In this document: in pieces, positions 10,351-21,554 of the stretch
Layout: each line of letters opens with the position of its first letter
How positions within the stretch are numbered: the stretch's first letter is position 1
Assembly (NCBI GenBank): GCA_030765055.1
Contig: CM060958.1
Location: 106,771,590 to 106,835,589, forward strand
Reading direction: 5' to 3'
Source of the DNA: Mantis religiosa
Taxonomy: Eukaryota; Arthropoda; Insecta; Mantodea; Mantidae
DNA: 64,000 nt
Notes under the pieces: generated by a model
The model's input: only the letters and a program-made list of their open reading frames with translations
Database searches by the model: none
What the model was told of the DNA's origin: nothing
Made by a program: the position numbers and the translations under genes

Positions 10351-10581
10351 TTGCCAGGAAAGCTTCAGGTCTTAACTTATGCTAATAACTCAACAGTTGA
10401 AAGTGTTACATTTGCTCCCCTGTATAAAGATGAAGTTCCAGAGCCAGATTACCTTCTTGTTGACATTAATGTTTTGAAGAACTTGTTTTCAGGAGTATTG
10501 AGTAATGAGTGTAAAGAGCAATGTGTTACTGTGAATTTTAGAGAGTTCTATGATTTTGCTATGAAGATTGTCGTGAAGTGC
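10351..10581 (+). pseudogene. Mutator-like ORF, second piece
   Basis: An open frame of 76 codons (reading VLTYANNSTVESVTFAPLYK through FYDFAMKIVVKC) sits directly right of the PLE pair and ends at TAA/TAG near 10581. It has no catalytic motif. Its place between the Mutator-like TIRs and upstream of the ESLHSVIW block supports its being part of the same interrupted gene. Similarity was not independently recognised. Confidence 0.4.
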
Positions 10582-10680
10582 TAAGCCTGTTGTTATGTTT
10601 TGTATGAAACCTTTTGAAGCAATAGAAAAGTTACAACCACTGAAAAGAAAGCTTAAGGTGCTTTTGATATAAACAAGAAA

Positions 10681-11237
10681 ATGGTAACAACATTATCTGT
10701 GGTATGCAACACCGTACCACTGCTCCAGTTCAGATGAAAAACCCATGCATGGTTACGTCCAGTTGGCGTAAGCTCCTGGTGCTTTTATAACAGAGCTGTT
10801 GCAAGAGGTGACAAGCCTAAGAGCTACAAAAATGATACCTTTAGATATCAATATAGTGGAGAAAATGGTAACAACATTATCTGTGGTATGCAACACCGTA
10901 CCACTGCTCCAGTTCAGATGAAAAACCCATGCATGGTTACGTCCAGTTGGCGTAAGCTCCTGGTGCTTTTATAACAGAGCTGTTGCAAGAGGTGACAAGC
11001 CTAAGAGCTACAAAAATGATACCTTTAGATATCAATATAGTGGAGAAAATGGTAACAACATTATCTGTGGTATGCAACACCGTACCACTGCTCCAGTTCA
11101 GATGAAAAACCCATGCATGGTTACGTCCAGTGGGCGTAAGCTCCTGGTGCCTTTATAACAGAGCTGTTGCAAGAGGTGACAAGCCTAAGAGCTACAAAAA
11201 TGATATCACCTAAAAGATATCAATATAGTGGAGAAAA
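10681..11237 (+). repeat. Three tandem copies of a 184-bp unit
   Basis: The phrase ATGGTAACAACATTATCTG starts at 10681, 10865 and 11049, and its truncated form at 11237, giving periods of 184, 184 and 188 bp. Copies differ by a few substitutions and a short indel near 11205. The unit is non-coding as it stands, though one frame (SYKNDTFRYQYSGENG) is open over 30 codons. It lies inside the Mutator-like element. Confidence 0.9.
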
Positions 11238-11256
11238 TGGTACCCTATCCTAAAAG

Positions 11257-11640
11257 TTGTGTTCAAGAGAGCTGTTAGAAAGATATACCAGAGGAAAGAC
11301 TCAAAATTCAAATGAAAGCCTACATAGTGTAATTTGGAATATTTTCCCCAAGGAGATCTTTGTTTCAGCCATAAAGGTTGACATGGCTGTAACAGGAGCT
11401 ATATTCCTTGTACATCAAAGACAGCTTTTGGCTGAACTGGCAAAGAAGTCAGAAATTTCTCATATTTCCACCAAAATAAGTATACACAGAGATGAACGCC
11501 GTGTCAAGCAGAATGTTTGACGACATTTAGATAAAGAAATCAAAAGGAGAAATGCAACAAGAGTGGCAAATGTCATAAAAGAAGATTTTAGGCTGAAAGG
11601 AGACGATGTGTCGTATGCTGCAGGACAATTCTAATGAGTG
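11257..11640 (+). pseudogene. Mutator-like transposase C-terminal fragment
   Basis: The frame 11257-11520 reads LLERYTRGKTQNSNESLHSVIWNIFPKEIFVS in segments. The TQN-NESLH-IW pattern is the recognisable C-terminal block of a widespread insect Mutator-like transposase. A stop at 11518 is followed by further in-frame codons to about 11625. The catalytic DDE part was not found and may be deleted or replaced by the 184-bp repeats. Confidence 0.6.
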
Positions 11641-11714
11641 AATGAAGAGCAATATTTCCAATAAGTGTGTTCCAAAACTTTAAATAGCTTTTGCTCCGTA
11701 TAACAATTTTTTGC

Positions 11715-13024
11715 GAGTCAAATGAAAACCTTAAATATTTTTAAATATTATTTATTGTGCAGAAGTGGTACAAAGCTGTATCACTTTTCAACATAATCGC
11801 CCCGACGCTCAATACAAGTCCTCCAGCGCTTACAAACTGCACAAATGCCTTTAGAAAAAAAATTCTTTTGTTAGTCCGCGCAACTACACATGAACCGCGT
11901 GGCGAAGTCTTCATCGGAACGGAATTTCTTTCCTCCCATTGCGTCTTTGAGTGGTCCAAACATATGGAAATCACTTGGGGCAAAGTCTGGTTAGTATGGT
12001 GGATGAGGAAGGTCTGTGATTGTTGCAACTGCTGTACGGGCAGTGTGGGGCCTTGCGTTGTCATGTTGCAAAAGGACACCTCCTGACAGCAATCCAGGTT
12101 GCTTTGATTTGATTGCAGGCTGCAATTTTTTCTTTTTTTTTTTAGGAGATCTATGTATGAAGCACTAGTGACAGTGGTCCCTCTGGGCATGTAATGCTCC
12201 AAAATGACGCCTTTTTCGTCCCAAAAGAGAGTCAGTATAACCTTTCCTGCTGATGGTTCTGTTCGAAACTTCTTTGGTTTTGGTGATGAGGGATGGCACC
12301 ATTCCTTGCTCACTCTCTTCGTTTCCGGTTGGTGGAAGTGAACCCAGGTTTCGTCCCCAGTAACGATTCTTGCAAGGAAGCCGTCACTTTCCCGTTCAAA
12401 GCGCCGAAGAAGTTCTTTACAAGCATGAACACGTCGTTCTGTCATTTCAGGAGTCAGCTGCCATGGCAACCATCTTGCAGACACTTTATGAAACTGGAGC
12501 ACATCATTGACAATGTGGTGTGCTGACCCATGACATATCTGTAAACATGCTGCAATGTCATTTAGTGTCACTCGGCGGTTTTCCTTCACTATGACTTCAA
12601 CTGCTGCAGTGTTCTGTGGAGTCACAACTCGTTTTGCCTGACCTGGAAGTGGAGCATCTTCCACTGGTCACACCATTTGAGAACTTCTACTCCATTCATA
12701 GACTTTCTGCTGTGACAAACATGCATCATCGCACTGAACTTTCAGTCATCGATGAATTTCAATAGGTTTCACACCTTCATTACCCAAAAACCGAATAACA
12801 GAACGCTGCTCTTCCCTGGTGCAAGTCGCAAGTGAGGTGGCCATCTTTATACTGATACTGTGACGATATGTGTGCATTTGTAATATGGTACCACCTACAG
12901 ACCATTCTGAACGCTGTTTCTAGCACGCTTACCAACTTACAAGATAACGGCGCAAAATGTCGATTTTTTATTACAAATTTAAGGTTTTCACCGTTTTACA
13001 AGTTTAAGATTTTCAGGTTGACTC
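11715..13024 (-). mobile_element. Mariner element (family 3) nested in the Mutator-like element
   Basis: The terminal segments GAGTCAAATGAAAACCTTAAA (minus its last base) and, on the complement of the right end, GAGTCAACCTGAAAATC are inverted relative to each other. Between them lies a full-length mariner transposase relic on the minus strand. About 1.3 kb is a standard mariner size. The TA duplication is not clear, so the boundaries are approximate. Confidence 0.75.
11800..12844 (-). pseudogene. Mariner transposase, decayed
   Basis: Start ATG at 12844 (MATSLATCTREEQ). Two TGA stops lie in the HTH region (near 12750 and 12665). 12664 onward is open with VTGDETWVHFHQPETKR (first Asp) and WDEKGVILEHYMPRG. 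A frameshift near 12140 follows. The second Asp block (HDNARPHTA) is present in another frame near 12050, and the third (PPY-PDFAPSDF) near 11990. All catalytic Asp positions can be traced, but no intact frame remains. Confidence 0.85.
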
Positions 13025-13467
13025 ACCGTTGTAGAATATAACTTGTTAAAGAAAACTGTGCATTTGTTTGTTGATCACACTCATACATAAAAGTATATGA
13101 GCTTTTTCTTTGTAAATATTAGTAATTTTTCTTTTTATTCTCTTCTAAAGAGAGAAAAAAATCATATTTCTAATAAATATTAATATTTTGGAAAACTTAT
13201 GCCAGTTTTATTGCATAGGCATTCAAAAACTCTCCTACCCAACTTCAGGCCTCTAATTTAATTCTAAACTCCAAAATGTATACGCCTTATTACTATTCAA
13301 TTCTTTCAAAAAAACATGATAAATATTTTTTAGTTTCAAAATCATTTAATACAGAGCAGTGAAGCTTATGCCATCAGAATATCATGGCAGGTTTAATTTT
13401 ATTTAAAAGTTTCATTAAAATTGGTTAATTAGAAGAAGATCCATTTGGTACCAGAGTGCCCCCTTAA

Positions 13468-14150
13468 TGTAGAGAAAATTCCTTCCTTTACTCACATTTA
13501 TCGAAATATAAATAAGCGAATGCATTTTGAAAGAAAGAGTCACAGTAAGAGATTAGCAAGCAGTGAATGGTACAAATGCATGTAATCATGCCGATATACA
13601 CCCTTGGGGAGGGAGCAGAATCTGGAAACGTATAAAAGGGAGTTCTTGCCCATACTCTTGGCAGTTATCGTAAATGTTAGTGTCACGTGACCGATGATTT
13701 GTACATGCGCACGTTTACTGTCAACAGATAACCGATAACCAGACACGTTATAGTTCACCGTTTAACGTGAGGCTTCACAGTTAGCATTACGCTTACAAAA
13801 TGACACAAGAAAGATTATGCTTTACTGTTAATGATGATCTAATATTGATACGGGAGGTAATTTCAACCAAGCCATCTGAAGATCCAACTGTATGGAAAAA
13901 AAATAGTTGCAAATATGGTAGCTGCAACTGGAAAAAAAATCCCTCCGTACAATAAAGGAGCATGCATCACCTTCTCAAGCTGTGCCATCTACCTAAAAGT
14001 CTTAACAATTTCTAATAGGTGCTCCTTTAATGATACAGCATGTGTATAATATTGCAATTTGTTTCTTTCAAATCATGTTAGGTTAGCCACATTTATTAAT
14101 AAGTGACCTTTATTTCTATATTTTCTATTCATCGTTACATTGACTATTGC
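13468..14150. other. Spacer with a TATA-like motif
   Basis: There is no coding sequence. TATAAAAG at 13631-13638 lies in a segment resembling an LTR or promoter (ACGTATAAAAGGGAG), but no LTR partner or gene start was recognised. Confidence 0.3.
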
Positions 14151-14563
14151 TCATAAATATAAATAAGAGACGCCAAAAACTGCTTCCAAATCAGACAGCC
14201 TGTTGAGATATGCTAGTCGCCAAAGATATATGCACAAATCTTCCACTCCTGAAATAGTAAATGTACTGTCACTACAACATAACCTAACGAACGATGTGAA
14301 TTGTTTATTCAATTGATAGAATATCGTTGTTGTTACAATTCTATGTGGTATATGTAAAGCCTCTACTAGCCGTAGTAGAGCCATTTTATCAAAACGAAAA
14401 TAGAGTCGGCATTCTTCATCTGTAAATTGATTTAAATCTAGTCTCGGAATTGCCACGCCTTTTTGGGGGATACTTCTTTGTCTGTTAATATATGAATTAT
14501 CATATCTTCCAATAACTCATCATCAATGCCACCGAATGATGTGATATCTAGTAATTTCTCCAT
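14151..14563 (-). pseudogene. Harbinger-type (HARBI1-like) transposase N-terminal fragment
   Basis: Minus-strand codons from ATG 14563 (MEKLLDITSFGGIDDELLED...) shift frame near 14460 and continue as DLNQFTDEECRLYFRFDKMALLRLVEALHIPHRI and GVEDLCIYLWRLAYLNRLSDLEAVFGVS. The ECR-YFRF-K--L-RL and L-RL-YP-R-SDL-FG patterns are those found upstream of the DDE domain in HARBI1-like proteins. The catalytic domain is absent. TIRs were not found. Confidence 0.6.
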
Positions 14564-15036
14564 TTTCTGTTCTCATTAACGTTCCTTATCCAATGACTCG
14601 TGTAAAAACTCTGACTCAGCAACATACGCTACAATATATACCGTATTCAAGCCATGACAATAACCAATAACATATCAGAAAATACGCTGTGGCAAAAACT
14701 CTATTTTTCTAAGATCACATCGTTTCCACGGCCGGTTTAGAATGGTATCATGGAACGCGTCTCTTTAGCTTCGTTCTACTGAATCCTCTCTAACTGAATC
14801 TCAGTTACTAAACCTGTACTGATAGTCAAGGGGTTACAGAGATAGAGCTACAAATGTTCGAATCCCAGATGTAATTTGAATTTTATTTTAGAAATACGAA
14901 ATATGTATTACGCACATTGTAATAACTTCCAAATGATAAGGTTACTTCATTTTATGTCATTTATGCTCACACATAAAAACTGAAATACTCTACTCTGTTT
15001 TAAAACTAAATGAAATAAATATTTTAGTCCTATATG
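14564..15036. other. Unannotated spacer
   Basis: No supported feature was seen. Confidence 0.5.
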
Positions 15037-15038
15037 TA

Positions 15039-15916
15039 GGAGGGCTGATCAACGAAGACTGAGACTGATTTCTTTTCACAGATGTTTATTACTGTAATTC
15101 AATGCTTACATGATCTTTTCAAAGTAGTCCCCTCCTACTTCGATGCACTTTTTATAGCGTCTCTGCCAGTCCTTGAACACATGCTGTAGACCATTCTTTG
15201 TCAGGTCCTTATGAATCGCCTCACTTTTCTTGAGCACTGCTTCAGAGTTCTCAAATCGATGATGGGAATGAAAATGTCACAGAGTGCAAGATCGGCGCTA
15301 TAAGGTGGATGTGGTACACAGGTAATGTTGAATCGAGCCAGAAACTGCATGACTTGATTTGCGACGCGAGGCCGTGCATTGTCATGGTGAAGTCGCTACC
15401 CAGTCCGATAAAGCTCTGGTCGTTTCTTTGCAATGTACTTCCTCAGTGTAGCTAATACTGACGTGTAGTATGCTGCTGTAACAGCACTGTGAGGGGGAAC
15501 TGCATGTTGGTAAATCATTCCTTTACAGTCAAAAAATGTGATCACCATCACTTTCCCTGCACATGGAACAACTTTTGTCTTTTTTGGTGTTGGAGAACCT
15601 GGCGATTTCCACATTGTGCTGGCTTGTTTTGCTTCAGGATCATAATGATGCAGTCATGAATCATCACCGGTGATAATCGAAGCTTAGGTGTATTCGATTT
15701 GAGAACTCTGAAGCAGAGCTCAAGAAAAGTGAAGAGATTCTCAAGGACTTGACAAAGAATGGTCTGCAGCACGTATTCAAGGACTGGCAGAGACGCTATA
15801 AAAATTGCATTGAAGTAGGAGGGGACTACTTTGAGAAAGATCATGTAAACATTGAATTGCAGTAATAAACATCTGTGAAAAAGAAATCAGTCTTAGTCTT
15901 TGTTCATGAGCCCTCG
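15039..15916 (-). mobile_element. Fold-back mariner element, copy 2
   Basis: Both ends are mariner 3' ends. The arms 15039-15259 and 15694-15916 are inverted repeats of about 220 bp (terminal GAGGGCTGATCAACG; inner limit at TCAAATCGA). The middle encodes, on the minus strand, part of the catalytic domain with VWKSPGSPTPKKTKVV (15614-15570). TA precedes the left end (15037-15038) and TG follows the right. The transposase N-terminus and the normal 5' TIR are lost. The inner junction of the right arm is identical in position to that of 1580-1895. Confidence 0.85.
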
Positions 15917-15949
15917 TGCAAATTGAAATTAACTTAGTATCCAGCGTGT

Positions 15950-16289
15950 GCGCCGTGGCGTAGCGGGCTAAGGCAGCATGCCTTGGTCCCTGACCACGGA
16001 AAGTGGCTCGGATTCGATCCCACCCATGGGGTGCGGATTATAACTCCCGGGTATAGGACCGGTGCCCACTCAGCATCGTGAGGAAAGTGAGGAGCTTACA
16101 CTAGGTAAGCGGCCCTGGTCACGGAAACCAATATTCCGGCTGGGGATGCCAAAATGCTGACCACATCTCCTCCCCGTATCGGTTGGATGATTGCCCACCT
16201 CTGCCGTGCGTAAGTGGGCGTGAGGCCGGCAGTCAGGTTGGTAGGCCTTGGCTCTCTAAGGGCCGTCGCGCCATGGGTTATTATTATAC
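15950..16289 (+). mobile_element. tRNA-derived SINE (family 1), copy 1
   Basis: The head resembles a tRNA: GTGGCGTAGCGGGCTAAGG (box A region) and GGATTCGATCCC (box B) near 16011-16022. A 220-bp body and a GGGTTATTATTAT tail follow. Short flanking repeats CCAGCGTGT (15941-15949) and CCAGTGTGT (about 16290-16298) look like a target duplication. A second copy lies inverted at 29633-29973. Pol III promoter boxes drive such elements and mobilisation depends on a LINE. Confidence 0.85.
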
Positions 16290-18540
16290 CCAGTGTGTAA
16301 ACCCTGTACTTCTATTACTGTCCTCTTCTGTGGGCATGGATGAGACCAAATGACTACTGAACTTTTCAGAACAGGGTACTTCGCATTACATAATAGCACC
16401 ATTCATAATAGATTAATGAACCCCAGTGTTCACGCAATCAATATTAAGACAATTTTCTAATAACATTACGATTTGAAAACTACAAGAATAAGTTATTTGT
16501 GTTTTTATAAACGACTGTGTTTAAAATATTGTTTATCTTCTTCAAGAAAAACATACGGCAACAATAATAAAAATAAACATGCAAATCTCATGTTGGTCTA
16601 CTTACGATACACATGTGTGTTACCGTTCGACTACCATGCATACGGCCAAGCCGCAAAGCATCTCCCTATCTATAACATAGCTTTGAAATGAAGTGGTATT
16701 AAAGCGTATACTGTCGCATTATAGATTGTGAACCGGGATGATTTTAGACTAAAAGTTGTGGACAGGGTTGTGTATACATGTCCGTGGTTTACCGTAAGGG
16801 TTTACAATCTACTTTGCAACTGGGAGCGTAGTTGAAAGGACAGGGGGTCAGATGGTGGAGGTAAATGGTAAAGGGAATTTATAGTCAGGTTACAGATAGA
16901 TAGAAATAGCACAACTTTCTACGAAATTCCAGTTTACTATAACGTCATGATTTTCTACAAGTTAACCCCTAAGTCTTAAAGAGACTTTGGGTGGATTGGT
17001 GTTGATAGCTACATTAGTGCATTAAGACCCAGTCGGGCTGACCTTCGAGGAGATGTCGGTGCGTGGTGAAGTGAAGATTCGGCGTAGCCTCCGGCCGCAA
17101 CAATATACTTTAGACTCCCGCGCGCCTCGATAATCACCGCTGTATTAACGGCCAAGCCCAAAAAGAGGGGGCCAACACACGTTGAACCTAGGGACTCTTT
17201 CCCTTTGTTCAGCAGAAAAGCTTCTGGAACATTCCATCCGCCATGTTGGTTTAAGTCCAACGACCTGCTAATCATGCATTACCAACTACCGGGTCCAACG
17301 TCTAGAGTTGCCGCGTTTGGCATTCTTACTTGGTTAATGCTCCGAAAATATCCAAATTACGGGTTTCACGTCTAATGTTCCGCTATGAGATTTCTACATC
17401 TTTACTTCCACAACTTCATACTTTCAATTGTATAAAGAAACTTCATGCTATTAAAATTTCAAATAAATTCCTAAAATAAATCAAGTTCCTTCACTTCACC
17501 AAAGCATACGCAACAATATTGTGAACGCAACGTTACCGAATACTTCCGATATTTTCTGAATCGAACTTTGTTTCTGGTAAGTGCTTTTTTTACAAAGGCT
17601 GTATGATGTTAAAGAAATACTACTACAGGGACACCCTCAGTCCCTGCTCTCTTACCTGATCCTACCGACAATTGCTCATGAGACTAGCTTATGCAGAAGC
17701 TGAAGAGAACAGTTGCTTTCCAGCCACTTATGTGAAATGTTTTAGTACTCTTCCCTATTTGCCCCCACCTAGGCCTGACCTTTGTGAAGGAACATGTGTT
17801 GGCTTTCAATTTAAATCAATAAAGACTTTGCTAATCCTGAGCTAGTTGTGATAAGATTCTGCCAAGTTTAAATAAAGAAAAACATTACAAGAAATCAGAA
17901 GCATCCATGCATTTCAGTGCTCTAGACTGTCATATTTCGCAGATGTGCCATTTCAGAGAAAAGTTAACCGGACGGAACTTTGCTACATGGATCTACGTTT
18001 GGCGTAACGATTGTTCAATCCATTAATTGCCTTGCTTTGCGTTTCCTCGCTCAGGGCGAATGCAAATGGTTATTTTATGTTCCTTAATGTGCACATTCAT
18101 TCATGACTGTTTTATTTCCATCATAAAGTGGGCAACGACAAAAGAAATCTTTTTACCTCATTGCAATTAAATAAGCGAACGACAATGAATCCAAATTACG
18201 TCGACTACTGACTGCTGTGTTTCGCAAACGGTTTATAGTACATATCAATTTACCTCTAAGCTTTATCTCCAATAGAGACTTTCAAGATAAAGTATTGCAT
18301 TCCATCCAACAATTCCAAACAAAAATTGTATCGATAATGCATGTTTTGACGTCCATTGAATCCAGAAAAATACTATTATAAAGTCTCTGCCCATCTATCT
18401 TCTGTATGAAACTTTTAAAACATTCATTCGGAATGAACTTTTTAAATTGGTAGGTCATATGATATAGATAAAAGCTTACCAAAAAAAATCAAAAGTAATT
18501 GAAACGTACAATTTGAATAACGGAAATAAACATTACTTCC
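16290..18540. other. Long unannotated spacer with a CpG-rich patch
   Basis: Nothing coding is supported over 2.2 kb. The segment 17010-17290 is richer in CG dinucleotides than its surroundings and has an 88-codon open frame on the minus strand, with no recognisable similarity or splice context. The rest is AT-rich. Confidence 0.4.
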
Positions 18541-19000
18541 ACAATAGCCGTGTGTAGGCTAAGGTTTGGATGAGTAGAGGCAGACTGAAAAATTCAATGT
18601 CACAGCTGGGATTTGAACCAAGGATCTCCCGCTCTCTGTGCGGTTGCTCTAAACCACTGAGCTACTGCCAATATGCTGACATGACATTAAATTCTCCAAC
18701 TGACTCGTATGTTTCCCGGTAAACCACTAGGAGTTCTCATATGCTATGAGACACGCACCTTTTGTGGCGACTTACTATGCTCTAAGTACTTAAGTCCTAG
18801 GCTTCATAATTAAACCACTATGCTTTCATTTTAGGTAAATTGATGGAAATAATCGTTTCTTCCACATTAGCCGTGTGTAGGCTAAGGTTTGAGTAGAGCC
18901 AGACTAAAAAAATCAATGCCATAGCCGGGATTTGAACCAAGGATCTCCCGCTCTCCGTGCGGTTGCTCTAACCACTGAGCTACTATGCCCAACGTGTCAA
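18541..19000 (-). repeat. Tandem dimer of a tRNA-headed repeat, locus 1
   Basis: Two units about 319 bp apart each contain a tRNA-like head read on the minus strand: box B GGTTCAAATCCC (complement at 18608-18619 and 18927-18938) and box A TAGCTCAGTGGTT (complement near 18652-18668 and 18972-18986). The body between heads matches the unit at 52450-52920, including GTTTCCCGGTAAACC-type and TTTGTGGCGACTTA segments. Both loci therefore share one tandem organisation. Confidence 0.75.
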
Positions 19001-19119
19001 AAACGTGTGCCGACAGTCACTATCTGATACAGTCACTTAATTTAGTGATTCTTCTATACACAACGTTATTCATCTTACATGTTAGTCTAGAGGTGATTTA
19101 AAATTTTAGTAATAAGTGC

Positions 19120-19360
19120 TTTGTTATGTATTGTAACACTATTTCAAGAGTAACGTAAAATTGTTTTATATTCTTATTAACTGAATTATATTTTTAAGTA
19201 GCCTTACCATACTTGTTGTAGAAATGAAACCTAATAGAAAATCTCAACCTTTTGCCAAGCATGCATTCCCTACCAATTGAGCTACTCTCTCCGCGTACGA
19301 TTTGGCCATGTGTTCCTCTATCCTTTAACATCCATGGTTAGTTCGGTGTTTTCCCCTCAC
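19120..19360. repeat. Diverged direct repeat with 19925-20360
   Basis: TAACACTATTTCAAGA and, further on, AACCTAATAGAAAA...AACCT followed by GCATTCCCTACC recur in the same order at 19930-19950 and 20233-20275. Spacing differs. The repeat class is unknown. One half includes a tRNA-like phrase (CCAATTGAGCTACT) that may be an old SINE head. Confidence 0.5.
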
Positions 19361-19924
19361 CACAGGTTCTAGTGGACACCTACAGGAAGTGTTAGCCGAG
19401 TAAGGGCCGACACCAGCTTACGTGCTATATTCGTGTGTGGGAAATGGCCCCCCTTACTACAGCAGACTAACTGTAGAAACCAGCAAAATCAGTGGTCTAC
19501 TTCAGTCAACAGACATCTACAGTGAGTAGTACTTCAAAGAACAAAAACTGCTTGAGTGTTGCATCTAACTTAGTGGGGTTGTGGTGTGACAGTGATTTTT
19601 TTTATCATTTATTTGTGGCTAAATTCTCAAACTAGAAGCTTTGCACTGGGGACTCCGGCGTTATGATCAATTAGTGTTACTTTTTTTAAAATCTACAGCG
19701 ATCTCATGTCAGTTATGTAGAATTTTTAAATTTAAAAATTTGTATGAACCAGCTAATGGACATGAAAACAAATAATTCAAATTTTAATCTTGGATTCAAG
19801 AAGATGGCATGATTTTTCATATTCTTTCAGAGACAACACAGATTTTCAATGAATTCTCATTGCTTGTATTGTAAACAAAACAAACTTTGTGAAAAACAAG
19901 AACAAGGAAAAATTGTCTTTGTGA

Positions 19925-20360
19925 AAAATGTAACACTATTTCAAGATCAATGTAATATTGTTTTAAAATTAATGTAAACATTGATCTTTGGGGAAGCGAG
20001 GGAGAGATGTCACAAGTGACTGTATTAATTCAAATAGTTCATGTGACTTCAGTAGTACGTGTGACGTCACTCCTACAGCTCTGGTATAATTGAATGTAAA
20101 GTGTGAATCTCATCCTCTTTGTGTGTAGGTCTCCGACCTGGCAGGGCGGAATGCCCTGGGTAGGGGTTCGCGTGACCATTTTTTGTAATTATTTAGTGTA
20201 GTAAATATTCTTATTGAGTTGTAGTTCTTGTGTAACCTAATAGAAAACTCCAACCTCTCGCTAAGCAGGTATTCCCTAACTCTGAGTAACCTCCCCCCCC
20301 CCCCCCCCCGTGTACGATCTGACCATATGCTCCTTAGCTTTAATAATCCACGGTTAGGTC
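19925..20360. repeat. Diverged direct repeat with 19120-19360
   Basis: This is the partner of the preceding entry. It contains a run of 17 C at 20293-20309 where the partner has a short mixed sequence. Confidence 0.5.
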
Positions 20361-20677
20361 GTCACAGTATTATATACAGCAAAGAAACAATGGTTAACTA
20401 CTGAAATATTTGACGGAAGCACAAAGTAATGAGTTTTGTTCCAACAACAATGCGTCTTTGTGTATGAGCAGCAAAGACAGTTGAATTGCGGTGTGCTCCA
20501 ACAAACTCAAACAGCGTTACATCGTAGTTCTGACAAACTCCTGCAGATTCCATCAGAATCGCCACTTAGTAAATGCCGCGTACGAATTCTGACCGATGAT
20601 TGGCACCAAAGGGATGAGCAATCATGGAAGTCGTACATGATCAGATGCCAATCAAGTGCGCGTGGAAGCAATCGGCA

Positions 20678-20714
20678 TCGTCCGTCCGTCCGTGCGTCCG
20701 TGCGTCCGTCCGTC
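20678..20714. repeat. (CGTC)n-type microsatellite
   Basis: CGTCCGTCCGTGCGTCCGTG-like tetranucleotide run, imperfect, immediately left of the solo LTR. Confidence 0.8.
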
Positions 20715-20739
20715 ACTGCTGCCAGGCTTTGCTAAGCCT

Positions 20740-21347
20740 GAATAATTCTGCGTGCGCACCTCTGAAAGGATTTAACCGCAGGAAGGATTTTTTCCGGTAA
20801 CTCAAGGGTGACTTTGTTAGGTTTAGATGGGAATTGAGAAAAAGCATGCAATTTTGTCCCTTTAGTCTGATTTTGTAGAACACAATACCCGCTACACCTT
20901 AGTGTAAATAGTTTCGCGAACCCGATCGCGGTAGCTCGGCTTGTGTACACAAAAAGCCTGGAGATAAGGAGTTTGCCGGAAGAAATGATAGCGCGAGATA
21001 AAAGACCTGCCGGCACCGATAGGGTTACGCTTCTGGAAGGAGATAGAACATTCGATTCCTGTTTGGTCCAGAAATATCTCAAATTTACGAAATAGGTATT
21101 TAAGGACGTGACGGCTCGCAAGAAGTTAGTTGTGAAACAGTGTTGTAAAATGAGTGACAGCCAGCTGTGTTATTGTAACGAGAGCTAAGGATGTAATCTG
21201 CTGTCACTGTTTGTTATTGTGATCGACCTTGGTAGACTGATGGTGTACGTAACGTAATGCTGCTGTAATCTATAAGAGTATTTCTACGGAAATAAAGGAG
21301 ATTTTTAATTTCTGCAACTCGGCCTTTTAATTCTACGAACTCTCAAA
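20740..21347 (+). mobile_element. Probable solo LTR (same family as 30790-31389)
   Basis: The right end (AAATAAAGGAGATT...TTTCTGCAACTCGGCCTTTTAATTCT...CTCAAAGTCACA, in pieces) aligns with the right end of the LTR at 30790-31389. The promoter regions correspond (TATTTAAGGACGTGACGGCT here, TATAAAAGTGTCACGGCT there). No primer-binding site or gag follows here, so it is read as a solo LTR. The left boundary and the target duplication are uncertain. Confidence 0.5.
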
Positions 21348-21554
21348 GTCACAATAGTTTTGTGATCTGTAGGATGATTATAAAGGCCAACACTCTGTGA
21401 TTGGGGATTTTGGAGCTCATATTTACCTATCCACCTGAATTGTTGAAAGTGTGTCCACGTGCGCGAACTTGCTAGCCAACAGCACTAGAGTGAAAGCAGG
21501 CCGGCCACTTTACCCAGCCGCCTGGATTTTTACAGCTATTGGTCCGTTCAATAA

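Larger units (their letters stand above)
8739..13467 (+). mobile_element. Mutator-like DNA transposon, invaded by other elements
   Basis: The left terminus TTAAGGGGACATTCTGATAC (8739) is mirrored by a right terminus ending GTACCAGAGTGCCCCCTTAA (13467), which is an inverted repeat. Inside, three plus-strand coding pieces lie in order: 9157-9267, 10351-10581 and 11257-11640. The last contains LERYTRGKTQNSNESLHSVIW, which closely resembles the C-terminal block of insect Mutator-like transposases. The body is split by a PLE pair (9268-10345), a 184-bp triplication and a mariner (11715-13024). A clear 8-9 bp target duplication was not found, so the ends are probable rather than proven. Confidence 0.55.

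Noticed and set aside
18590..18670. True tRNA gene
   Set aside because: Boxes A and B are present but no acceptor or anticodon stem folds cleanly, and the unit recurs as a tandem repeat, so it is a tRNA-derived head.
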